Source: Linderina pennispora
Lineage: Eukaryota; Kickxellomycota; Kickxellomycetes; Kickxellales; Kickxellaceae
Direction: 5' to 3'
Length of the DNA stretch: 52,228 nt
Assembly: GCF_002104995.1 (NCBI RefSeq)
Contig: NW_024468303.1
Location: forward strand, 1-52,228
Part shown: in pieces, positions 20,268 through 29,364 of the stretch
How the letters are laid out: the number at the start of each line of letters is the position of its first letter
How positions within the stretch are numbered: position 1 is the stretch's first letter
Notes under the pieces: model-generated
The model's input: only the letters and a program-made list of their open reading frames with translations
Told to the model about the DNA's origin: nothing
The model's database searches: none
Program-made: the position numbers and the translations under genes

Positions 20268-20339
20268 TCCGCAATGGTCCAGTGGCTAGGATCCGACGCT
20301 CTCACCGTCGTGGCCGGGGTTCGATTCCCCGTTGCGGAA
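20268..20339 (+). tRNA. tRNA-Glu (anticodon CTC), second copy
   Basis: Identical in sequence to 1642-1713: 72 nt, anticodon CTC, intact A and B boxes, no intron. A T5 terminator starts directly at 20340-20344. The upstream 28 bp resemble those of the first copy (GATGATTATCTCG shared). The tip of the 0.7-kb repeat ends at about 20220, within the zone just upstream of RNA polymerase III genes that tRNA-targeting retroelements favour. Confidence 0.97.
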
Positions 20340-20344
20340 TTTTT

Positions 20345-20660
20345 ACTTTTGCTCCTTGCGAGTCGAATCTCTTGTTTTTATACTTCTCACCCTTGTTGAA
20401 GCGGTAGCTAGGTCTATCTGGTGATATAATATCACTCTTTCCTATTTCATCCTTTGTTTTTGTAACCGTTATTGAATCCGTTTCTTGTCTTTACCATTTA
20501 TCATGCCATGTAGTATCATTGTTATTGTTACAGATATTTCATGCGAAAGCTGGTTAGGATTATCTATATTAGTTGAGCTCGCATCGGAAGCGCCACAAGT
20601 CTAGTATATCTATGTTGTAACATGTACATAGAACTATACGCCATATTGGTGGGTCTATTA
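20345..20660. other. AT-rich intergenic DNA
   Basis: Nothing recognisable follows the tRNA terminator. T-rich runs are frequent and there is no open frame of note. Confidence 0.6.
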
Positions 20661-21163
20661 TTAAGCCGGTATCAGCCTACTGAATAGTGCACCCGCTCCT
20701 TTATACCATTTTTGGATTCCGTTCACTATTCCATCAGGCAGTGGTACTGCTTTTTGCCAAATCTGGGTGCCAGCATCAATGATGTCACCAATGACGGTGG
20801 CCAGGGCCACGCCTGTGATAACCGAGGCTCCGGTCCAGCTGCGAACAATAGCAGCTCGGATTCAGACTTCTGAAGGACAATGTTACATGGCCGTGGCACG
20901 AGCATCTTCGATTTTAGTATGGCCAAATCCAACTCCTGTTGGTTTCCTTTTGTGTTTTCCAAATAAACCCCTTCCAAAACTTTAGCACCATATATATCAA
21001 TAAGCACCAACAATAGTTCTAAATCACTTTGAGATTTTGTGGTTTTGTATTCCTGGAGCACATTTATAAATCGAATTATATAATCCCATGTGCATGTTTT
21101 CGGCACAAGCACGCAAGGGCAGCCGTGGTATTTCCATTGTGATGGTGATGGTGCAATGTGCAT
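20661..21163 (-). pseudogene. Unrecognised ORF, possibly spliced or frame-broken
   Basis: From ATG 21163 a 145-codon frame runs to 20726. Its last third is less protein-like than a second minus-strand frame that runs from about 20850 to TAA at 20661-20663. That second frame encodes a Gly/Ala/Val-rich, membrane-helix-like segment (VITGVALATVIGDIIDAG) and then GIQKWYKGAGALF. A one-base error, an intron I cannot place, or decay would connect the two. I recognise no family. Composition is closer to a real gene than to the AT-rich spacer. Confidence 0.35.
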
Positions 21164-21343
21164 TTATTGCTTGGATCCATAGTATTCAGTAATTACAATT
21201 AGATTTATTGATTAATATTTCGTCGATGGAGTTTTTTTTGCTGATCTGTCTGTCTTGCTGTTAACTGACACTTCCCTTTTCCTCTTAGCAGCCTCAGCAT
21301 CGATTTCTTGAGTTTTCACGTATACAAACGCGCCTGGAGAAAA

Positions 21344-22084
21344 ATGTCCAATTCAGACGAGAGAATGGAGGTGGCATCGACAAAGCCGGCCAAACGCAAA
21401 ACGGCGGCTGAGATCAGACATATCCATAAGGAGCAGCAGCGGATTGCTCGTGAGGGTTCAGCCGAGACGCGGGAAGGGGCACACGCATATCTCCAGCAAT
21501 GGGAGGAGGAGCGCGATGCATGGAAGTTCAATAAGGCGAAGCAAAATTGGATTATTCGGCATCTGTACGTCGCAACGCAGATACCCGAGCCCCAGTTTGC
21601 CATAGCCTTAAAGTACTTTTCGGTGCTGACTGGAAAGCTGCGCGACAGCTTACTAAAGGAGGCGAGGCTGGTGCGCGACCCAGTCACAGCCGATTCGCCG
21701 GAGCTACAGCAGCTGAGATCGAAGGCTCTCGGTGTGCTGCCGTCGCATGTTACCAAGGCACAGGCAAACTCAATCAAGAAGGCGAGGCGCGAGGCACGAA
21801 TCGCCAAGGCATTGAATGAGAGCGAGAGCGGGGCAACAGCGAAGGAAGAAGAGGAGTCGGATGGTGATAAAGAGGAGTCGGCAGTGGCTGTTTCCGAGAC
21901 CGTAATCAAGCGGGCTGAGCGCATGATCGAGGTGTTAACCAGCCCGCCGGAGAATACTAACGATGAGGGCAAGAACAAGAAGGACAAGAAGGACAAGAAA
22001 CGCAAGCACAAGGATGAAGATGGCTGCGCAGACGGCGACTCTGAGAGAAAAAAGTCAAAAAAGTCCAAGAAGGAATCAAAATAG
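21344..22084 (+). CDS. WKF-domain protein (C7orf50-like)
   Basis: A 246-residue, highly charged protein. Start is the ATG at 21344 (MSNSDERM); the frame also extends upstream to a TTG. The family signature WKFNKAKQNW is at about residues 58-67, followed by a helical QIPEPQFAIALKYF region. The C-terminal third is acidic (EEEESDGDKEES) and then Lys-rich (KNKKDKKDKKRKHK and KKSKKSKK), consistent with a nucleolar protein. The WKF family includes human C7orf50; its molecular role is not well defined, with ribosome biogenesis suspected. No intron is seen. Confidence 0.85.
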   Translation: MSNSDERMEVASTKPAKRKTAAEIRHIHKEQQRIAREGSAETREGAHAYLQQWEEERDAWKFNKAKQNWIIRHLYVATQIPEPQFAIALKYFSVLTGKLRDSLLKEARLVRDPVTADSPELQQLRSKALGVLPSHVTKAQANSIKKARREARIAKALNESESGATAKEEEESDGDKEESAVAVSETVIKRAERMIEVLTSPPENTNDEGKNKKDKKDKKRKHKDEDGCADGDSERKKSKKSKKESK

Positions 22085-22138
22085 CTAACATTTTATTCCG
22101 TCAACTAGACGTGTTGCAGCAAACATATCTAATGAAGC

Positions 22139-22534
22139 CTAGCGCACATAGAGATCGCGGTCCTTCATCATCCAGACGATGGAGGTCAGTGCAACGCAGA
22201 ATGTGCTGATGACAGGGCCAGGGAACCGGACAGACTTGTAGACGACGGTCTCGGAAACAAAGTGCGTGCAGGCAATGACATACGACCAAAAGGTGATGTC
22301 GTAGACCATAGCATTGTTCATGTTGTAGGCGCACTGGTACCGAAGGATTGCCGACAGGGCAGTCCATGCAGCAAAGACATGCGATGTCAGCTGCGTTACC
22401 TGCTCGGGCTGGCGCGAGTAGATGCGGCGGGTGAGGCCGAGCGGGGAGAGAATGCACTGGGCAGTATTGAACACCGAGAACACTGCTGAGAGCAAAATGA
22501 ACTTTGGGAGACCGCCAACAGGGAGCGCAAACAT
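22139..22534 (-). CDS. ERG28: Ergosterol biosynthesis scaffold Erg28
   Basis: A small ER membrane protein that tethers sterol C-4 demethylation enzymes (Erg25, Erg26, Erg27) in yeast. It has 131 residues from ATG 22534; an upstream in-frame TTG was not used. Four hydrophobic segments are visible. Conserved features include LPKFILLSAVFSVFNTAQ, LTRRIYSRQPEQVTQLTS and the C-terminal SIVWMMKDRDLYVR. Length agrees with the family (about 130-150). It diverges from TVP18 across a 292-bp shared promoter region. Confidence is high from the length, topology and motif order. Confidence 0.9.
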   Translation of the reverse strand: MFALPVGGLPKFILLSAVFSVFNTAQCILSPLGLTRRIYSRQPEQVTQLTSHVFAAWTALSAILRYQCAYNMNNAMVYDITFWSYVIACTHFVSETVVYKSVRFPGPVISTFCVALTSIVWMMKDRDLYVR

Positions 22535-22826
22535 TGTCGTTGTTTGGAGGTACAAGTTGTAAGGCGTTGGGAGAGAGAGCGAAAGAATGACTGAGGCGCT
22601 TGGTCTGTCAAGGGTCTGGAAAATCGGCTGTATGCAAGCGACACAGTCAAGTGGTTATGGACGATCAAGAAAGGAAGGAGCAGCAAACAAAGCTTGGCTT
22701 CTTGGCGCATTTTTCTCCTTTACTTCTTCCTCATTTGCGGCTCATTCCCATCACCCTTCTCCTTTAATCACTTCCTGCATTCGAGCTTTCCAGCCGCAAC
22801 GACATAGCGAGAGAAGCAATACGACC

Positions 22827-23572
22827 ATGGGCTTTGTTGAAGAACTCAAGACCGGAAACTTTAGTCTCTATGGGCAATGGCAAGTGCTAAGCAGGCGGCC
22901 AGAGAGGAGCATGGAAGGAGGAGTGCGAACCAAACACAGGGAACTGGAACACTCGTATACTAATGCGATAATTTCTCCTGTGTAGGATGGCGCTATTGTC
23001 TGGAGTGCGTAAGTTGTTGCCGTACATACCCGGCACATTGTGTTTTGCAAGAGGTTTGCACTGGCACTTTCTGAACGTGGTAACTAACCGCTAGGAGGTG
23101 TATGTCGTTTGCTGTAGTTCTTATTGTCCTCGGTGGGGTGACGTTCTTGTTCCACATTGTGTACTCGATTCTGGCGATCGTGTTTGGCGCCATCTGCATC
23201 CTGATCGAGATTCCGTTCTTAATGAAGCTGTGTCCGACGGGGCCGGCGTTCGACAGGGCGTTCGGCGGGCTCAAGAACCATTGGTGGCGGTTTGTTGCAT
23301 ACTTGGTGTAAGTAGTTCTGCGCATAACGCAGGGGGTTCGCCGTATGGTCTGTCGCTGACGCTGCTGGCTTTGTAGGTTTGCGATTGTGATGTGGTCGTC
23401 ACTAGCCAAGGGCGGGGGCGTTCTGGCAATTGGGGCGGTGACGATTACGTTGGCGGCGGCGTGCTACTTTGTCGCCGCAGTGAAGAAGCAGGCCAAGGTC
23501 ACATCGGCGATGTTTGGCGGCGGCAACGAGAGCCATCACGGCTTTGACACCACAAACGCGCTTCCGATCTAG
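22827..23572 (+). CDS. TVP18: Golgi membrane protein Tvp18, four exons
   Basis: A Tlg2-vesicle/Golgi membrane protein of the fungal TVP18 family. Exons that close in frame: 22827-22883, 22986-23008, 23095-23307 and 23377-23572 (162 residues). Introns are 102, 86 and 69 nt, with GTGCTAAG or GTAAGT donors; intron 2 has a CTAAC branch six bases from its AG. The protein begins MGFVEELKTGNFSLYGQW, matching the family NFSLYG motif. It contains four hydrophobic helices, including IEIPFLMKLCPTGPAF (family PFLLRICP equivalent), and ends in a short polar tail. Exon 2 is only 23 nt. Confidence 0.9.
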
Positions 23573-23754
23573 GAATGCAGGCTAGGGGCAGGCAGGACTA
23601 CCGCTGCTAGCCATGTGGGCCAGTGTTTGGTTTGCACGTGATCGGGCGGACGTAATCAGGGGCATGGGAGCGTGGTCGCTGCTTCCTGTCTCTCACCTCT
23701 TTCTTCTTTTAAGCTATACTTATCTTGTTCAAGCCTTCTCTATCGATTACACCT

Positions 23755-25269
23755 ATGAAACTTTATTCTTCCGGCCTTTTGGCGCTGGTGGCAGCCATGG
23801 CCTCGCTTGCCGAGGCATCACCAGCTCAGCATGTCTTTCAGCCGCACCTGGGCGGTCTGACCAGCCACGTGCCCAGCCGCCTGATGGCTTCGGCCCGCGA
23901 GCCGACTGCCAGCCTCCTGAGCGACGCCAAGTGGTCCAAGGTCGAGACCATGGCAGCCCTGCCTAACTACCAGCTGCGCATCAAGCAGCCCCATCTGTGT
24001 GCAGCCAACACAACGCAGTACAGCGGCTATCTCGACACCGACGACGACAAGCACTTTTTCTTCTGGTTCTTTGAGGCGCGCAATGCACCGCGTGACGACG
24101 CACCAGTGATTCTGTGGATGAACGGCGGTCCTGGCTGCAGCTCGTTCACTGGACTTCTAATGGAGCTCGGCCCGTGCCGCGTGGACAAGGGCGGCAAGTC
24201 GGCATCCGACCATGTGTATGGATGGAACGACAAGGCCCACGTGATTTTCATCGACCAGCCGCTCAATGTCGGGTACTCGTACGGCAAGGACGTCTTCAAC
24301 TCGATTGCCGCTGGCAAGGACGTGTACAACTTCTTGCAGCTGTTTTACCACTCGTTCCCCGAGTACGCCAGCAGCGAGCTGCATGTGTTTGGCGAGTCAT
24401 ATGGTGGCCATTATGTGCCAGCGACTGCCAAGGCTATCCATGAGGCCAATCTGGAGTTCACCTCGAAGCAGGCGCTCGGTGCACTGAGTGTTGCCGAGAA
24501 GGAGAAGCGTGTCCTGCCGCTGACATCTATTGGTGTCGGCAATGGCCTGACGGACCCGCTGACGCAGTACCGGTACTACGGAAAGATGGCCTGCAACTCG
24601 ACATACCCGCCTGTTCTCCGGCAGGACCAGTGTGAATCTATGGACAGCAAATACCCGACATGCGCACGGCTCATCGAGGCTTGCTACAAGTGGCAGAACT
24701 CGTTGGCGTGTTACCCGGCCGAAATGTACTGCAACAGTATGATGGTCGCGTACCAGCAGTCAGGCGCCAACCCCTACGACGTGCGGATTCCGTGCGAGGG
24801 CGGCAACCTCTGCTATCCTATCATGTCCGACATTGACGCGTTCCTGAACGACCCGGCGGTGCAGCAGGAGCTGGGGTCTGATGTCTCCAAGTTCGAGTCG
24901 TGCAGCCAAAAGGTTTACAGCGGGTTCATTCTCAACGGCGACTGGATGAAGCCGTACCACCGCGAGGTCCCACCGCTGCTGGAGGCTGGAATCCGTGTTT
25001 TGATATATGCTGGTGATGCAGACTGGATATGCAACTGGTACGGCAACAAGGCGTGGTCCGAGGCGCTGGAGTGGTCCGGCAAGAGCGGGTTCCAGGGTGA
25101 GAAGGACAATGATTGGGTCGTGGACGGCAAGGCTGCTGGCGAAGCACGCACACACAAAAACTTTTCGTTCCTGCGTGTCTTTGGTGCCGGGCACATGGTG
25201 CCCTACGACCAGCCCGAGAACTCGCTGGACATGATTAACCGGTGGATCGCGAACAAGCCCTTCTACTAG
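23755..25269 (+). CDS. PRC1: Serine carboxypeptidase, CPY type (S10)
   Basis: A vacuolar or secreted serine carboxypeptidase that removes C-terminal residues. It has 504 residues from ATG 23755, with a signal peptide (KLYSSGLLALVAAMASLAEA). The catalytic triad is visible: Ser215 in FGESYGGHY, Asp423 in GDADWICNWYGNKAW and His480 in GAGHMVPYDQP. NGGPGCSSFTGL forms the oxyanion/substrate region. Several Cys residues are positioned as in CPY, and NGTY/NFS-like N-glycosylation sites occur. A propeptide of about 80-90 residues precedes the mature domain. There is no intron. It converges on the Fanzor gene, with 262 bp between stop codons. Confidence 0.95.
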   Translation: MKLYSSGLLALVAAMASLAEASPAQHVFQPHLGGLTSHVPSRLMASAREPTASLLSDAKWSKVETMAALPNYQLRIKQPHLCAANTTQYSGYLDTDDDKHFFFWFFEARNAPRDDAPVILWMNGGPGCSSFTGLLMELGPCRVDKGGKSASDHVYGWNDKAHVIFIDQPLNVGYSYGKDVFNSIAAGKDVYNFLQLFYHSFPEYASSELHVFGESYGGHYVPATAKAIHEANLEFTSKQALGALSVAEKEKRVLPLTSIGVGNGLTDPLTQYRYYGKMACNSTYPPVLRQDQCESMDSKYPTCARLIEACYKWQNSLACYPAEMYCNSMMVAYQQSGANPYDVRIPCEGGNLCYPIMSDIDAFLNDPAVQQELGSDVSKFESCSQKVYSGFILNGDWMKPYHREVPPLLEAGIRVLIYAGDADWICNWYGNKAWSEALEWSGKSGFQGEKDNDWVVDGKAAGEARTHKNFSFLRVFGAGHMVPYDQPENSLDMINRWIANKPFY

Positions 25270-25459
25270 CAATTTTTGCAGCTCCAAACGACATTCGCGG
25301 GCTTGTTTGCTAACCCATGGCACTAGCCAAAGTGCAACTGTCCCCGTGAGCAACTGCAATCGCTTATCTGGCAGCTGAGCGGTGAGCGTGACAAATACAT
25401 AGTTCCATACTAGAAATACTCTGCTCGCGATGCGAGCTCGGCTGCTAGTCAGCATGGGT

Positions 25460-25508
25460 TGACACGTCGATAAGGGCATCACGGCGAACCGGTCATTTGA
25501 ACGTGTCA
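25460..25508 (-). ncRNA. Stem-loop just 3' of the Fanzor ORF, candidate guide-RNA region
   Basis: TGACACGT at 25460-25467 pairs perfectly with ACGTGTCA at 25501-25508. The 33-nt loop contains a smaller CGGCGAACCGG-type element. The structure begins 24 bp beyond the Fanzor stop codon on the Fanzor sense strand. In Fanzor and TnpB systems the guide-bearing fRNA/omegaRNA is usually encoded at the 3' end of the ORF and just beyond. The hairpin could equally be a 3'-UTR element of either convergent gene. Confidence 0.35.
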
Positions 25509-25531
25509 GATGGTTGTTGGTGCAATGTCGA

Positions 25532-28144
25532 TCATGGACATCTCCCATCTTGATGGCCTGCTCTGCGTAGGCGCTTCAGCGCTGGCTCGCTGCTGCTGGC
25601 AACAGAATCGCCTGCTGCTGCACGCCTCTTGCGCGACCTCTTTGTTGCAGGGGTGGTGCCAGAAGTATCGGCAGCAATGGCCGTAAAGCGACGGAACCGT
25701 TCAGGAATACTGCCTGAATCACAGAGTGACTGGAAAATGAGTCTGAAGTTTAGAACTGCTGCGAGATCGCGGTTCAAGAGCCGAGACGAATAGGCTCGCC
25801 TGTATTGTGCCATGGCCCGCTTACATGACTCGCTTGTACAGCGGAGAAGGCCATGGCACTTCACAGTTGGGTTCTTCGATCTCTGGTAGGGCCGCGGATT
25901 GGGAACATGCCGGAATGTCTGCAGTGACTTATCGCAGCAGAACGGGCACACCGATGATGTCCGGAATTCGTCGATCAGATAGACTTCAAAGCCATGGTGC
26001 TTGAACTTGTCGCGCCATCCCTTGCCACGAATCGGCGCATGGTGCCGGGCCATCGGCGCACTCCAATTGCCCATGATCAGCACTGGATCTGGACCGAACT
26101 TGCTCCGGAGTTTCGCGGCAAGCCTGTGGTCTGCACGGGCCTGGTTCATGAATGAATCAAGGCGCAGCTTGCGGTGAAGCGGGTACACCTTGGGACTGGT
26201 CCCGACACCCGGATGGGCCTTCCAGCGCCTCTGATGCTGCTTGTTTGACTTAGTGGGCTGCTGCTCTAGTAGCCTTCGCGCTGTCATCGTGTTGGCATAA
26301 AATGGTGCTAGGACACACCGCACAGATGCACGGGCAGCAACATAGGCACGGAATTTTGCTGGGCTAAGGGTCCGGCAGCAGTGCTTGGAAAGCTCTGCCT
26401 CTGCTCTGCGGACAGCATCTTCTGGGACTTGATCCTTTGTAGCCTGACGAATCCTGTCATAGTGGCGCAACTTGAGCTCCTTGTTGCGCTGCTGCCGTGT
26501 GTAGCGGTAGAGCATTTTTTCACCCTCCTTCCCATTGCTGCTATTTTCGTGCATCATGTATAGCAAATCGCCCCGACCTGGATCGATGAATACACAGCGG
26601 CCTTTCAGATTCTGCAGCTCTGGCTGTGGGATCTGGTGGATATAGCGACAGTCAGCTATAGTACTGCCTCCCACAGCATCACCTCCTGCAACATCGCCTG
26701 TAGCATCGCCTCCCACAGCATCGCCTGTAGCATCGCCTCCTGTAGCATCGCCTCCCACAGCATCGCCTGTAGCATTGCCTCCCGCAGCATTGCCTCCTGC
26801 AGCACCAGCCTTAGGTACCTTGTCTTGTAACAAAATGCATATCGTTACACCATCTGTTGTCGCCATTCCGTGGAATTTTCTATCACCATGCGCCTTAAAT
26901 GGCTTCGATGTTAGATCTGCGACCCGGCCCCACACATCCCACACAGGTTGTGTGATCCCTTGGACCGGGTCGTGTGCACAGACTGGGGGTGCTGGTGCAT
27001 ATGCATTGTTAAGTGCTGCAACAGTGTCTGCTGCTGCCGCCGATGCACCAGCAAGTGAATCAGCCGCTACTGCTGCAGTTGCTGCAGTGGCCTCTGTTGC
27101 ATCCGATGGCATCTTCGCTGCTTTGCGTGCAGCCTTCTTGGCCAATTTTTCGCTTTTTTCTGCTGCTTTCCTTGCCTCTGTTGCTGCCCTCTTTGCTGCG
27201 TTGATCTTGGTAACCTCCTCACGTGTTTTCGAAACAAACACCTGCTTGATTATTTGCTTGTCTAAGCGCACATGGCCTGGGATCCATGATGTCCGCAGAG
27301 GCAAGCATTGAGGGGGAGACTTGCCAAGCTGCTCATTCTCGATAAGCTGGCATAGGCGAATGTATGCACGCAGATGCTGAAGTGGATTTACCTTGGCATC
27401 ATAGTATCGGCTGTCTTTGGCGAATCTGTACTTGGCACCATAGGCATTAAGGACTGGTGCCAGCTTGTTGTAGATTGCAAGCATCGGTGGGGTGAGCACA
27501 CTGAGATCAGGGTGTCTAGAGGCAACTGCCTGGCGGAGCTTCTGTGTGGGTGTATAGATACACACTTGACATGCATTATTGAACTCAGCCTTGGACACAT
27601 TGCCCATTGTACTGTGCAGTGTGTTTTTGCGGCTGCGAATATCAATCAATTTGGCCAGAATCCGCTGTAGGCAACTGCCATAGTGCAACACAATGTTGTT
27701 CTTGTATGCTGTCATCAGCTCGGTATCCACGTATGTCGCTACCTGATTCATTTCACGTACGCCATGTAGCTCGATATCGCCATTATGTAATAGATAATCA
27801 TAAATATGATATCTAACTACATCACCGAAATCTGCGCTCGACAGTTCTGACCTGTCCTTCCGGTTGACAAAATCCTCGGCAGATATGACAGTCTTCGCCT
27901 TCAGGTTGCGATAAATAAATAAATAAATGGAACGAAACAACCCCTTTTTCACAAATATTGCAGGGTCAAAGGCATCATCGTCAGCTAGTTGATGGAGTAA
28001 TATCCATCGTGCAAGCATGTATGTATGCTCTTTGATGATATTGACGCTGTGTACAAATTGCTCTAGGCGGGGCAACATAGAATCACGGAAGCCAATACCA
28101 CCAAGTGATGTCTTTATGACAGTAGTGCTGCGGGTAATATCCAT
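25532..28144 (-). CDS. Fanzor (TnpB-like RNA-guided DNA endonuclease), intact ORF
   Basis: An 870-residue intronless ORF from ATG 28144. The C-terminal half has the split RuvC nuclease of the Fanzor/TnpB family: Asp521 in CVFIDPGRGDLL (RuvC-I), Glu726 in YLIDEFRTSSVCPFC (RuvC-II) and Asp793 in LLNRDLAAVLNF (RuvC-III). A zinc ribbon lies between the last two (Cys733, Cys736, Cys769, Cys774). MGNWSAPMARHHAP precedes RuvC-II, as in eukaryotic Fanzors. The N-terminal 300 residues would form the recognition lobe. Two low-complexity inserts lengthen it: a Lys/Ala/Glu helix-prone stretch (about 306-385) and a GGDATGD repeat (about 446-493). Basic nuclear-localisation-like clusters KRSRKRR (835-841) and LKRLRRAG close the protein. 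All catalytic residues appear intact. No transposase gene or clear terminal repeats were found beside it, so it may be an isolated or domesticated copy. Confidence 0.93.
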   Translation of the reverse strand: MDITRSTTVIKTSLGGIGFRDSMLPRLEQFVHSVNIIKEHTYMLARWILLHQLADDDAFDPAIFVKKGLFRSIYLFIYRNLKAKTVISAEDFVNRKDRSELSSADFGDVVRYHIYDYLLHNGDIELHGVREMNQVATYVDTELMTAYKNNIVLHYGSCLQRILAKLIDIRSRKNTLHSTMGNVSKAEFNNACQVCIYTPTQKLRQAVASRHPDLSVLTPPMLAIYNKLAPVLNAYGAKYRFAKDSRYYDAKVNPLQHLRAYIRLCQLIENEQLGKSPPQCLPLRTSWIPGHVRLDKQIIKQVFVSKTREEVTKINAAKRAATEARKAAEKSEKLAKKAARKAAKMPSDATEATAATAAVAADSLAGASAAAADTVAALNNAYAPAPPVCAHDPVQGITQPVWDVWGRVADLTSKPFKAHGDRKFHGMATTDGVTICILLQDKVPKAGAAGGNAAGGNATGDAVGGDATGGDATGDAVGGDATGDVAGGDAVGGSTIADCRYIHQIPQPELQNLKGRCVFIDPGRGDLLYMMHENSSNGKEGEKMLYRYTRQQRNKELKLRHYDRIRQATKDQVPEDAVRRAEAELSKHCCRTLSPAKFRAYVAARASVRCVLAPFYANTMTARRLLEQQPTKSNKQHQRRWKAHPGVGTSPKVYPLHRKLRLDSFMNQARADHRLAAKLRSKFGPDPVLIMGNWSAPMARHHAPIRGKGWRDKFKHHGFEVYLIDEFRTSSVCPFCCDKSLQTFRHVPNPRPYQRSKNPTVKCHGLLRCTSESCKRAMAQYRRAYSSRLLNRDLAAVLNFRLIFQSLCDSGSIPERFRRFTAIAADTSGTTPATKRSRKRRAAAGDSVASSSEPALKRLRRAGHQDGRCP
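26667..26808 (-). repeat. Minisatellite inside the Fanzor gene
   Basis: Imperfect GCATCGCCTGTA / GCATCGCCTCCCACA units alternate along about 140 bp. On the coding strand they encode an alternating GGDATGD / AVGGDATGD linker just upstream of RuvC-I. All units are multiples of 3 nt, so length changes keep the frame. It is expected to be variable among strains. Confidence 0.8.
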
Positions 28145-29364
28145 TTGAGAAGTTCAATAGGCAAGTAAGAAGAGAAATGATGCTGTTCAGTTTTGCTGTA
28201 TTGCGTGTGCATAGCATTAAGAACTTTTTATTAAAGATTTTCTGGCTTGCATGGTTCTTGGGGCCCTTAGCACTGATATAGTCTCTTGAATCAGTCTATA
28301 CATACTGGGTCCGTTGTGACCCAAATACTACCGCTTACGCATGTTCATAAGACAAATTAATTTATAAAATAAACCCACAAATATTGCATAACCACCAGAA
28401 GAGCTATATGGTCTTATTCAATAGGTGCTCATAAATAAATATCATAAGAGTGTTGCGCAGCCGGTGATGACCACCATGATGATGGCATGGAAGTTATCAG
28501 GCCGACCGACAATGAGAGCAGCTCTTGCGCTGAACCAATGGAGATATATAGTGGAGACCTGTGACCACTACAATAACAACTTGTCACCCTGGTTTCACCG
28601 ATGAGATCAGATGCCACACAAGATCAAAAGGAGTTTACAGAGCAAGTCACTCAAACCCGTGTTGAAGCTTAAGAGTTTTTTTTTAACCAATTAAATAATT
28701 TCTAGCGGACGGTCGGACACTTTTTGGACTATAAAATCTTATATATAGGTAAAGAAGATGCTCACGGTACCAACAGTGACGTGTTTGGTCTCCCCCTTTT
28801 CACCTTTCCCAAATTGCACCATTTAGAATGATTGATCCTGGCCCAGTGTACCGACAATGTGCGTGGCACGAGGGGATAGTGGCGACATGTTTACTGGATG
28901 ATGATCAGCCTGTTATATAGCGGCGAGTGAGGGATGAGTGCCGGTATATGGCATGCACGATGTAGTCTCACGAGGGTATGCATGTCTCATTTCCTTTCTT
29001 GCAGCAAATGTGCCGGAAAATGATCAGCGCTTTCTCAATCCTAGAAAAGCATCGCTGGCAATCTCTTTGACGGGCTATCACGCTGATGTGCGGTAAATGA
29101 CTCCAAATCCGAGCGAGTTGGGGCTGTGCCATCCAGACCTGGCTGTGAAGGATAAAAGCAGCAGTCTCTGGACCGCTATCGCATTAGCCGATGCCCTTCA
29201 ATATAATCTGCCCGTTGTCTTGTTTATCAATTGGAATCGTATTGTTCCTCCTGTACGTGGTCCCCGCACACCAACCACCGGTCTCGTTCAAGACTCAGCA
29301 CCTTTTTACATTTCTTTGCAGCGTCGGCTATTTCGGACTGCTTTCTTCCCTGCTCACCCTTATA
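28145..29364. other. Intergenic region between Fanzor and PI-PLC genes
   Basis: About 1.2 kb, AT-rich near the Fanzor start and more mixed towards the phospholipase gene. It contains a small GGGTC/GACCC hairpin at 28307-28322 and TATATATA near 28740. I searched by eye for inverted repeats matching the region 3' of Fanzor and found none. The last 100-150 bp, with a pyrimidine-rich tract, should be the promoter of the phospholipase-like gene. No other gene is supported. Confidence 0.5.

Noticed and set aside
28429-28617. 62-codon minus-strand ORF upstream of Fanzor
   Set aside because: Short, no homology recognised, and it lies in AT-rich spacer with similar random frames.
25270-29090. Terminal inverted repeats around the Fanzor gene
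   Set aside because: Reading both flanks in both orientations gave no pair longer than a few bases; the GGGTC/GACCC hairpin at 28307-28322 has no partner beyond the 3' end.
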